Shown piece by piece: positions 1 to 6,200 of a DNA stretch of 7,612 nt. Under the pieces are notes generated by a model. The model made no database searches and was not told the DNA's origin. It worked only from the letters and a program-made list of their open reading frames with translations. Each line of letters begins with the position of its first letter. Positions within the stretch are counted from its first letter, which is position 1. Made by a program: the position numbers and the translations under genes. The DNA comes from Deltaproteobacteria bacterium (GTDB taxonomy: Bacteria; Myxococcota_A; UBA9160; SZUA-336): NCBI GenBank assembly GCA_030673955.1, contig DAOVBF010000053.1, positions 1 through 7,612 on the forward strand, in the 5' to 3' direction.

Positions 1-1074
1 GGCCGCGCTGATCGCACGCAGACTGGCGTTGCTCTTCTTTGCGCAAGCCAGGTAGGCGACGGCCTGTGCGAGGATCAGGCGACCCTCGGGGAGCCCCACA
101 CGATCGAAGGCCTCGGCCGCCGCGCTGGCGAGGGGCAGCGCGTGGGGATCGGCGTTGCCGATGTCCTCCGATGCGAAGATCAGCATGCGCCGCGCGATGA
201 AGCGCGGATCCTCTCCCCCCTCGAGCATGCGGGCCAGCCAGTAGACCGCGGCGTCGGGATCGCTGCCGCGCAGACTCTTGATGAAGGCGGAGATCACGTC
301 GTAGTGGGCTTCGCCTCCCTTGTCGTAGTCGGGAAGGCGCGCTTCAACCGCGGCCTCGATCGCCGCCCGGTCGATCTGCTGCGCGGTGCGCTCGGCCGCT
401 CGCTCCAGCAAGGTAAGCGCGCGGCGCGCGTCGCCCTGCGAGAGCCGGCCCAGGAGGTCCTGCGCCTCGGCATCGATCGTGAGCTTTCGCGCTCCCAGAC
501 CGCGCTCCTCGTCGCTGAGGGCACGCTGGACGATGCGCTTCAGGTCGTCGTTCGAGAGCGCGCGCAGGGTGAAGATCCGGCAACGTGAGCGCAGGGCGGG
601 GATCACCTCGAAGGACGGGTTCTCGGTCGTTGCGCCCAGGAGCACGATGGTTCCGCGCTCCACATGAGGCAGAAGTGCATCCTGCTGGGCCTTGTTGAAG
701 CGATGGATCTCGTCGATGAAAAGCGCTGTCCGCACACCGCGTCGCCGCTCGCGCTCGGCCGCTTGGACTTCCTCCCGCAGCTCACGGACGCCGGCCAGCA
801 CCGCCGAGACCGACGCGAGACGAAAGCCGGCTCGGTCGACGAGCAGGCGAGCGAGCGTGGTCTTACCGGAGCCCGGCGGACCCCAGAAGATGAGCGATGC
901 GAGCTTTCCCGTACCGTGGGCGACGGGTGCGAGGGGACGCTGCTCTCCGAGAAGGTGCTCCTGTCCCTCGAACTCCTCGAGCCCCCTCGGGCGCATCCGG
1001 TCGGCCAGCGGGGCGTCGGGGTTCGTCCGGGGCCGCGGATCAGCCTCGGGGGCGTCGCGCGGAAAGAGCTCCAT
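1..1074 (-). CDS. rarA: RarA/MgsA family replication-associated recombination AAA+ ATPase (3' end outside the window)
   Basis: RarA is a clamp-loader-like AAA+ ATPase that acts at stalled replication forks and single-stranded/double-stranded DNA junctions. Reading the minus strand from the ATG at 1074-1072 gives 358 codons open to the window edge. Seen: a short variable N-terminus, then the family entry around residues 24-41 (LADRMRP, GQEHLLG), Walker A GPPGSGKT at about 65-72, Walker B FIDEIHRFNKAQQD at about 119-132, sensor 1 GATTENPSFE at about 147-156, an arginine-finger region LRSRC near 161-165, and sensor 2 GDARRAL near 214-220. The downstream helical part includes ASEDIGNADP and LAQAVAYLACAKKSN, both typical of RarA. 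The family is usually about 430-450 aa, so some 80-90 C-terminal residues lie beyond position 1. The upstream Shine-Dalgarno is weak. It is divergent from the HNH gene and shares a 99-bp spacer with it. All key ATPase residues are intact. Confidence 0.96.
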   Translation of the reverse strand, partial: MELFPRDAPEADPRPRTNPDAPLADRMRPRGLEEFEGQEHLLGEQRPLAPVAHGTGKLASLIFWGPPGSGKTTLARLLVDRAGFRLASVSAVLAGVRELREEVQAAERERRRGVRTALFIDEIHRFNKAQQDALLPHVERGTIVLLGATTENPSFEVIPALRSRCRIFTLRALSNDDLKRIVQRALSDEERGLGARKLTIDAEAQDLLGRLSQGDARRALTLLERAAERTAQQIDRAAIEAAVEARLPDYDKGGEAHYDVISAFIKSLRGSDPDAAVYWLARMLEGGEDPRFIARRMLIFASEDIGNADPHALPLASAAAEAFDRVGLPEGRLILAQAVAYLACAKKSNASLRAISAA

Positions 1075-1105
1075 CTCGTTCAGTCTAGCCGGTTATCGCT
1101 GGGTA

Positions 1106-1134
1106 TTGACTTTCGGTTTTTATTCGCCTACATT
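1106..1134 (+). promoter_or_regulatory. Sigma70-like promoter for the HNH-nadK-recN cluster
   Basis: TTGACT at 1106-1111 (5 of 6 match to the -35 consensus) and TACATT at 1129-1134 (4 of 6 match to the -10) are separated by exactly 17 nt. The spacer includes a T-rich run that is conspicuous in this GC-rich DNA. A transcript would start near 1141, about 33 nt before the ATG at 1174. Because the next two genes overlap end to start, this may be the promoter of the whole three-gene unit. Predicted from sequence only. Confidence 0.65.
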
Positions 1135-1164
1135 CAAGTGGCTCACCCCCCAGTGGTCCCGGTT

Positions 1165-1168
1165 GGAG
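1165..1168 (+). promoter_or_regulatory. Shine-Dalgarno GGAG that fixes the HNH gene start
   Basis: GGAG lies 5 nt before the ATG at 1174. The reading frame stays open far upstream (to 664 and across rarA on the other strand), so this site and the predicted transcription start near 1141 are the reasons for choosing 1174. The in-frame GTG at 1138 would lie at or before the transcript start. Confidence 0.65.
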
Positions 1169-1173
1169 CCAGC

Positions 1174-3075
1174 ATGCAGGCGGCTGGAGCGGCCGAATCT
1201 CTCGACACTCGGTTCGGCGGGGAGCCGCTCGACGTCGAGAGAGGGCTTGTCGATCTCGTGCGTGCGCGCGGCGCATTGCGCTGCACGCTTGCAGCGCTGG
1301 CCATCTGGCTCGTGGCGAGACGAGGGTGGGAGCGGCTCGGCTACACCCGCCTGCGTGATTACGCGAACGAGCGCGTCGGTCTCTCGGCGCGTTCGCTCCA
1401 GGATCTGGCTCGTGTGGGCTCCGCGCTCCTGGGCCTGCCACGCGTGCAGGCCGCACTCGTCAGGGGGGATCTCAACTGGACCAAGGTCCGCCTGCTCGCG
1501 CGCGTAGCCACGTCCAACGACGAGGAGCGCTGGCTCTCGTACGCACGGGGCGTCACGGCGCGGACGCTCGCGCGCGAGGTGCGAGCGGTGGACGTCGGCT
1601 CGCTGGAGGCAGGCGCTGCCGACACCGACGAGGACGGAGCGGAGGAGGTGCGGAGGGAGTCTGTGCAGATCCGGTGTGCACCAGACGTGAACGCTAAGTG
1701 GTATCACGCGCGACGGCTCGCGCGTCGCGTTGCGGGCGAGCCCCTGCCGATCTGGGGCTGCATGGAGCTGATCGCGGCGGAGGTGATCTCGGCGACCTCC
1801 CTCGAGCCAGAGGGGGAGGGGGAAGCGGAGGCTTGCAGCGCGGATGGGACGTCGTGGGCGGAGCACGTGCTGACGCCGCAGATCCCGGTGGCGGAAGCGG
1901 CAAATACGTGCGCGGCGGAGCCTTCTGCAACGGGGCCGGAGAGCCCGTCATCGACCGATGTCCCGGCGTCAGACATGCTAGAAGTCAGCCGCTCCAACGC
2001 GGACCTTCCCCCGTTCCTAGACGCGGATCTTCCCGTCTTCCTTAAAGTATTGCTCGAAGGTCTGGAGAGCGCAGATGCGTTCGAGCTGGACCGGCGTCTG
2101 CGCTGCGCGGTCGCACTCGAGCAGCGGCTCGACGCCGAGATCGGAGCCCGGCTAGCCAGCGTGGCTGCGCGGCGCCTGTACCGCGCACTGGGCTTCTCCA
2201 GTCTGGAGCACTACGCGCGCGAGCGGCTCGGCGTGTCTCCGCGCAAGGCGCGGGCCTTGCTGAGGCTCGAGCGCGCGGCCGGAGGCTGCGCCGCGCTGGG
2301 CCGGGCCTATCGAAACGGAGAGCTTTCGTGGGTTCAGGCGCAAACACTCATCCCCTTGCTGCTCTCGGATGAGGCATCACGCTGGGGACCCGCCTGGGTC
2401 GACTGGGCTCGACGCGTGTCCGTGCGGCGTCTGCAGGACGACGTCGACCGGGCGCTCGTGATACGTGAGACCGATGTGAACGAGTGGCTCCGTTGCGGGG
2501 GATTGCCGACGTCGGCCGGGGTGTCGACAGCCGCTGCGGCTATGGAGGCAGACCGGCAAATGGGTGCGCGACAGAGTGCTCCGGAGGAGACATCCCGGGT
2601 GTTCTTCATTGCGCCGCGCGATGTGGCGCGGCTCTTTCGCGCGGTTTTGTGCACCGTCCGGCGACGGATCGAACGCCAGACAGGCCGCCTGCCAACGGAG
2701 GGACAGGCGCTCGAGGTCATGCTCGAGCACGTCTTTGCCGCCTGGGGTGCGCAGAATGAGCGCGTCCGGCGGGAGCACCGCGTCTTCGAACGCGACGGCT
2801 GGCGCTGCACGGTCCCGGGCTGCTCCTCGCGCCGCAACCTGCACGATCACCACATCGTCTTCCGCGCCGTTGGTGGCAACAACGAGCTCGGCAATCGCAC
2901 GACGCTTTGCGCCTGGCACCACCTGCGTGGCGTGCACGCGGGGATCGTCCGGTGCGTGGGGGACGCGCCCGATCAGCTGCGCTTCGACCTCGGGGTGCGC
3001 TCGGGCGGTCCGCCCCTCGTGCGCTACCGCTCTGGGGATCTCGTGGTCCCGACGGCGGCTGGCTTGCCGGGATGA
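1174..3075 (+). CDS. HNH endonuclease-domain protein with a duplicated helical unit
   Basis: A 633-aa protein ending in an HNH (beta-beta-alpha metal) nuclease domain, roughly residues 535-610. Visible there are the cysteine pair C545-x4-C550, the HDHH cluster at 557-560, N574 in GNRTTLC, and C579-x2-H582/H583, that is, a complete HNH core with zinc-ligand-like residues. Before it stand two diverged copies of one unit. Copy 1 is about residues 24-207 and copy 2 about 303-524. Matching pairs are LGYTRLRDYANERVGLS (56-71) with LGFSSLEHYARERLGVS (339-355), GDLNW (98-102) with GELSW (382-386), and a distal helical part with RRLARRVAGEPLP (180-192) against RRRIERQTGRLP (497-508). A low-complexity, probably disordered linker (about 210-295) separates them. 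The helical unit recalls DUF222-type regions found before HNH domains in many bacteria, which is recollection, not a search. Its biological role is unknown. No signal peptide or membrane segment is seen. It is translationally coupled to nadK (ATGA overlap). The exact substrate cannot be told; DNA cleavage is inferred from the HNH residues. Confidence 0.85.
   Translation: MQAAGAAESLDTRFGGEPLDVERGLVDLVRARGALRCTLAALAIWLVARRGWERLGYTRLRDYANERVGLSARSLQDLARVGSALLGLPRVQAALVRGDLNWTKVRLLARVATSNDEERWLSYARGVTARTLAREVRAVDVGSLEAGAADTDEDGAEEVRRESVQIRCAPDVNAKWYHARRLARRVAGEPLPIWGCMELIAAEVISATSLEPEGEGEAEACSADGTSWAEHVLTPQIPVAEAANTCAAEPSATGPESPSSTDVPASDMLEVSRSNADLPPFLDADLPVFLKVLLEGLESADAFELDRRLRCAVALEQRLDAEIGARLASVAARRLYRALGFSSLEHYARERLGVSPRKARALLRLERAAGGCAALGRAYRNGELSWVQAQTLIPLLLSDEASRWGPAWVDWARRVSVRRLQDDVDRALVIRETDVNEWLRCGGLPTSAGVSTAAAAMEADRQMGARQSAPEETSRVFFIAPRDVARLFRAVLCTVRRRIERQTGRLPTEGQALEVMLEHVFAAWGAQNERVRREHRVFERDGWRCTVPGCSSRRNLHDHHIVFRAVGGNNELGNRTTLCAWHHLRGVHAGIVRCVGDAPDQLRFDLGVRSGGPPLVRYRSGDLVVPTAAGLPG
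1996..2043 (+). repeat. Tandem 24-bp imperfect repeat inside the HNH gene
   Basis: Two adjoining 24-bp copies (1996-2019 and 2020-2043), identical at 18 of 24 positions, encode NADLPPFL and DADLPVFL (residues 275-290). They lie at the end of the disordered linker, just before the second helical unit. They look like a small in-frame duplication that has since diverged, keeping the ADLPxFL pattern. Confidence 0.7.
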
Positions 3076-3977
3076 GGGTGGGGCTCTATGCTGGCGCGCG
3101 CCGAATGATTCCCTGGAAGCGCATCGGTGTCGCTCTGAAAAGCGGCCAGGCGGGGGTGGAACCGCTGCTTCGGCGCATCGTCGCCGTCGTGAGCAACCAC
3201 GGCCTGGAGCTCATACTGGAACGCGAGGCCGCAGTCCGGTTGCCGGGCCTGGATTCCGGCGGGGGCCTCGCTCTGGAGAAGGTCGCTGCGCGCTCCGACC
3301 TGCTGATTGTGCTCGGCGGCGACGGCACCGTCCTGGCGACCGTGCGCGCCGTCGGCGAACGGGACGTGCCGATTCTGGGGATCAACCTGGGGCACCTCGG
3401 TTTCCTGGCCGACCTGGCCCCCGAAAACGTCGACGCGGCGCTCGCAGGGGTGTTCAGCGGCGAGTATGGAGTCCTGGAACGCTCGCGCCTCGCGGTCACC
3501 TGCGTGAATGAAGGACGCGATGTGAACACGGACCTCGTGCTGAACGACGCCGTGATTACCAAGGGCTCGGCGCTCGCGCGCCTGATCGAGCTCGAGGCGC
3601 GTGTCGATGAGAAGGTCATCGCGACCTATCGCTCGGACGGATTGATCCTGTCCACCCCGACGGGCTCCACCGCCTACAACCTCTCCGCGGGCGGCCCGCT
3701 TGTCGACTCGACGGTGCCGGCCATGATCATCAATCCGATCTGTCCTCATACGCTGACGCAGCGGCCGCTCGTGCTGCCCGACTCGCTTCAGGTCGAGGTT
3801 CGACTGCATTCTCCGGAGGAGGCGACACTCACTCTGGACGGGCAGGTCGGCACCAGCCTTCACCCGGGGGATGCGGTACGCGTGACGCGATCGGCGCATC
3901 CGGCGCGCTTCATCATCGTGCCGGAGCACAACCACTTCGAGACCCTCAGAAAGAAGCTCGGCTGGGGCTCTCGGTGA
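3072..3977 (+). CDS. nadK: NAD kinase
   Basis: Cytoplasmic NAD kinase, which phosphorylates the 2'-hydroxyl of the adenosine ribose of NAD to make NADP. The 301-aa product shows the diagnostic GGDGT (residues 82-86), INLGHLGFLAD (104-114), the LNDAV segment with N158-D159, RSDG (187-190), TPTGSTAY (195-202), SAGGPL (205-210) and the PICPHTLTQRPLVLP segment (222-236), in the usual order. Length fits the roughly 290-300 aa family. The start at 3072 overlaps the HNH stop (ATGA) and suits termination-reinitiation, but its Shine-Dalgarno is poor. An alternative ATG at 3105 would give a 290-aa protein beginning MIPWKRIGV, closer to the usual N-terminus, also without a clear ribosome site. The end overlaps recN by 4 bp. 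A nadK-recN pair is a common bacterial arrangement. Function is certain; the start is not. Confidence 0.96.
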   Translation: MRVGLYAGARRMIPWKRIGVALKSGQAGVEPLLRRIVAVVSNHGLELILEREAAVRLPGLDSGGGLALEKVAARSDLLIVLGGDGTVLATVRAVGERDVPILGINLGHLGFLADLAPENVDAALAGVFSGEYGVLERSRLAVTCVNEGRDVNTDLVLNDAVITKGSALARLIELEARVDEKVIATYRSDGLILSTPTGSTAYNLSAGGPLVDSTVPAMIINPICPHTLTQRPLVLPDSLQVEVRLHSPEEATLTLDGQVGTSLHPGDAVRVTRSAHPARFIIVPEHNHFETLRKKLGWGSR

Positions 3978-5662
3978 TCCGGACCCTGCGCGTCCGGAAC
4001 CTGGCCGTGATCGAGGAGCTCGAGCTCGAGCTCGAGCCCGGCTTGAACGTCATCACTGGCGAGACGGGTGCGGGCAAGACGGTTCTGCTGGGAGCGATCG
4101 CTACGCTTTCCGGGCGACGGGTCTCGTCGGAGGGGGTTCGCACGGGAGCGGCGACGGCCGCCGTCGAGGCAGTCTTTGAGGCGCCCCGGTTGCTCGAGCG
4201 CGCACGCGACCTCGGCTTGGCGCGTGAGGAGGACACGGAGCTCCTCGTCACGCGCAGCGTCTCCCGCGAAGGTCGTGGCAAGGTCTTCGTCAACGGGACC
4301 CTTGCCACGGTGTCGCTGCTCTCCGAGCTGCTCTCGGATGCGCTCGAGGTTGTCAGCCAGGGCGAGCACCAGCGCCTGCTGCGTCCGGAGGTGCAGGCCC
4401 AGCTGCTCGACGCTTACGGAGAGCTCGGCTTGCTCGTCGAGGAGGTTGCGAGCCTGCACGCCCGTTGGCATGCGCTGGCCAAGGAGATCCATGCGCGCCG
4501 CGCGAGTGCGGAAGAGCGGGCGCGGCGGGAGGACCAGCTCCGTTTCGAGCTGGAACAGATCGAGGCAGTCGATCCCGAGCCGGACGAGCTCGAGTCCCTC
4601 GAGGCCGAGCATGCGCGGCTGGCCCACGTCGACCGGCTGGGGCAGGAGCTGGGCGCGGCGCTGGAGCTGCTCGATGGCGGCGGAGGGGTACGTGAGCGGC
4701 TCGGTGGTGCGCAGGCGCATCTTCGCACGACCTTGAGCACGACATTGAGTCGAGATAAGAGTCTGAGCGAGATCGCTGAAGCCGCTGAGCGTGCGCAGCT
4801 CGAGCTCACGGAGACGGTCGCGTCGTTGGAGCGTTACCTCTCGTTGCTGGAGTCGGACCCGGCAAGACTCGCGCAGGTCGAGACTCGACTCGCTGAGCTC
4901 CGCCGCCTGCAGTCGCGCTACGGCCCGCCCATCGAAGCGATCCTGGTCTATCGGGACGGGGCGCGCGAAGAGCTCGAGCTCATCGGCGGGGGGGAGGCCC
5001 GCACCGCTGCGCAGGAGGCGGAGCAGGCGGAGCTCGCCCGCAGTCTCGAGGCGGCGGCGAAGCGGCTCGAGAAGGCACGTCGTCAGGTCGCGGGCGAGCT
5101 GGAGGTGGCGGTGGCGCGGGAGCTGGCAGCGGTCGGCCTGGGCCGGGTCTCGTTTCGCGTGGCCTTCGAGCCTTTGTCCGGCAAGACGCGTGAGGGCTGG
5201 GAGGCGCCCTGTGCGCCCCAGGGGCGGGAGCGGGCCAGCTTCTGGCTCGCGGCCAATCTGGGAGAGGACCCGCGTCGCCTGCGGGATGCGGCCTCCGGGG
5301 GCGAGCTTGCGCGGCTGCTGCTGGCGTTACGCAATGTCTTGCGCGACGAGGAGAGGGGCGGCGTGCTCCTCTTCGACGAGATCGACGCGGGAGTGGGCGG
5401 CCGCACGGCGCGTCGGGTCGGGGAGCGGCTTCGCTGGCTCGCGGCGCGCCACCAGATCCTCTGCATCACGCATCTCCCGCAGATCGCGGCCGTCGCCCAG
5501 ACCCACTACCGGGTGGAGAAGCGGCTGCGCAGCGGCCGCACGCTGACCGGGGTCAAACGGCTGGAGGGGGATGCACGGGTCGACGAGATTGCCCGCATGG
5601 CCGCTGGCGGTCGTGTCACCGAAACGGCGCGAGCGCACGCGCGAGAGCTGCTGGCGCGCTGA
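3974..5662 (+). CDS. recN: DNA repair protein RecN (SMC-like ATPase)
   Basis: RecN is an SMC-family ATPase recruited to double-strand breaks, where it holds DNA ends or sister DNAs together for recombination. The 562-aa product has the expected order: N-terminal half of the ATPase head with Walker A GETGAGKT (residues 29-36), a long coiled-coil region (about 150-375) interrupted by the RecN-typical LQSRYGPPIEAILVY segment (312-326), then the C-terminal half with the ABC signature SGGELAR (441-447), Walker B VLLFDEID (464-471) and THLPQIAA (499-506). Length matches the family. It starts with GTG inside the nadK stop (GTGA overlap), so its translation is likely coupled; no strong Shine-Dalgarno is visible. 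No LexA-like operator was recognised in front of the cluster. The region usually close to GQHEHQ reads SQGEHQ (128-133), a mild divergence. All ATPase motifs are intact. Confidence 0.96.
   Translation: MIRTLRVRNLAVIEELELELEPGLNVITGETGAGKTVLLGAIATLSGRRVSSEGVRTGAATAAVEAVFEAPRLLERARDLGLAREEDTELLVTRSVSREGRGKVFVNGTLATVSLLSELLSDALEVVSQGEHQRLLRPEVQAQLLDAYGELGLLVEEVASLHARWHALAKEIHARRASAEERARREDQLRFELEQIEAVDPEPDELESLEAEHARLAHVDRLGQELGAALELLDGGGGVRERLGGAQAHLRTTLSTTLSRDKSLSEIAEAAERAQLELTETVASLERYLSLLESDPARLAQVETRLAELRRLQSRYGPPIEAILVYRDGAREELELIGGGEARTAAQEAEQAELARSLEAAAKRLEKARRQVAGELEVAVARELAAVGLGRVSFRVAFEPLSGKTREGWEAPCAPQGRERASFWLAANLGEDPRRLRDAASGGELARLLLALRNVLRDEERGGVLLFDEIDAGVGGRTARRVGERLRWLAARHQILCITHLPQIAAVAQTHYRVEKRLRSGRTLTGVKRLEGDARVDEIARMAAGGRVTETARAHARELLAR
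4016..4036 (+). repeat. GAGCTC hexanucleotide tandem repeat in recN
   Basis: Three perfect head-to-tail copies of the palindromic GAGCTC (4016-4033), followed by the start of a fourth, encode the alternating Glu-Leu stretch at residues 15-21 of RecN, a beta-strand region before Walker A. It is in frame with whole codons, so slippage here would change the protein by two residues per unit. Confidence 0.75.
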
Positions 5663-5731
5663 GAAGCCCCCAGACGGCGTTGTCATCCAGGCCTATTAAG
5701 TTTCTGGGCCGCCATCCGATCCATTTCTGAA

Positions 5732-5752
5732 GCCGGAAGACCACATTTCGGC
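5732..5752 (+). other. Small hairpin in the recN-FHA spacer
   Basis: GCCGGAA (5732-5738) pairs with TTTCGGC (5746-5752) through seven base pairs, one of them G-U, around a 7-nt loop. It lies 20-40 nt before the FHA start codon, ahead of its ribosome site at 5761-5767. No T-run follows, so it is not a standard intrinsic terminator. It could be 5'-leader structure or chance. The rest of the 109-bp spacer shows no convincing promoter or terminator. Confidence 0.3.
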
Positions 5753-5771
5753 CATACGCAGAGAAGGCTGG

Positions 5772-6200
5772 ATGGCGCTCGAGGGAATAGGCTATTCCGG
5801 GGACTCGGACACAGCGCCGGCCCACGGCCGGGCTGCCCTGCGGGTCGTGAGCGGCTTCTATGAGGGCCTCGAGTGGCCGCTCGATCGGTCCAGCACCGTG
5901 ATCGGGCGTGGCCGGAACGCCGATTTCGTGCTCCACGAGGCCACCATCTCGCGCGCTCACGCGCTCGTCAGCTACAAGGGGGATCGCCTCTATGTGCAGG
6001 ACCTCGGGAGCACGAACGGGGTCCTGGTCAATGGCGTGCGCGAGGACCGGGTGTTGCTCTGCGCGGGCGACGAGCTGCGGATGGGCCGCTTGGTCGTGCG
6101 GTTGCTGATGGGCACGCGCGAGAGCAGAGGAAGTGGAGCAAGCGGCGGAAGCGGAGCAAGCGGAGGAAGTGCTGTGACGGGAGGCGAGCATGGGGTCTAG
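5772..6200 (+). CDS. Small FHA-domain (phosphothreonine-binding) protein
   Basis: A 142-aa soluble protein that is almost wholly one forkhead-associated domain (about residues 22-112). FHA domains bind phosphothreonine peptides, usually made by Ser/Thr kinases. The binding signature is complete: IGRG (44-47), ISRAH (59-63), DLGSTNG (77-83) and VNG (86-88), so R46, S60, H63 and N82 are all in place. The C-terminus (about 117-138) is a flexible Gly/Ser/Ala tail holding two SGASGG units. No membrane segment or signal peptide is visible. A GAGAAGG ribosome site at 5761-5767 supports the ATG at 5772. The end overlaps the peptidase start by 11 bp, implying co-translation and possibly a shared role. 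The kinase it would answer to is not in this window. Domain call is firm; pathway is unknown. Confidence 0.93.
   Translation: MALEGIGYSGDSDTAPAHGRAALRVVSGFYEGLEWPLDRSSTVIGRGRNADFVLHEATISRAHALVSYKGDRLYVQDLGSTNGVLVNGVREDRVLLCAGDELRMGRLVVRLLMGTRESRGSGASGGSGASGGSAVTGGEHGV
6133..6168 (+). repeat. 18-bp tandem repeat encoding the Gly/Ser tail of the FHA protein
   Basis: Two adjoining 18-bp copies (6133-6150 and 6151-6168) match at 16 of 18 positions and encode the SGASGG repeat. A degenerate, partial third copy seems to precede them at 6121-6132. The unit is a multiple of three, so expansion or contraction keeps the frame. Confidence 0.75.

Noticed and set aside
142..588. 148-aa plus-strand open frame opposite rarA
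   Set aside because: It is a high-GC shadow of rarA, whose motifs on the minus strand are intact; no ribosome site or recognisable domain.
664..1173. Upstream extension of the HNH reading frame to an ATG at 664 (803 aa in total)
   Set aside because: This stretch is the antisense of the clearly conserved rarA N-terminus and promoter-proximal spacer. The extension has no recognisable protein features, while the ATG at 1174 has a promoter and ribosome site in front of it.
1120..1866. 248-aa minus-strand open frame across the first half of the HNH gene
   Set aside because: It lies opposite the first helical unit, whose alignment with the second unit supports the plus strand as coding; it would also overlap the divergent promoter.
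3024..3935. 303-aa minus-strand open frame opposite nadK
   Set aside because: Long antisense frames are expected in GC-rich genes; nadK motifs in the plus frame are complete, and this frame reads as Arg/His-rich low-information protein.
4002..4081. Threonine instead of serine at the end of RecN Walker A (GKT) as a defect
   Set aside because: GKT and GKS are both functional P-loops; all other ATPase motifs are present.
3860..4720. 286-aa minus-strand open frame opposite the nadK-recN junction and recN
   Set aside because: It is antisense to the Walker A and coiled-coil regions of recN and shows no domain of its own.
5680..5699. TTGTCA and TATTAA in the recN-FHA spacer as a promoter
   Set aside because: The two boxes are only 8 nt apart, which does not fit sigma70 spacing; no better pair was found.
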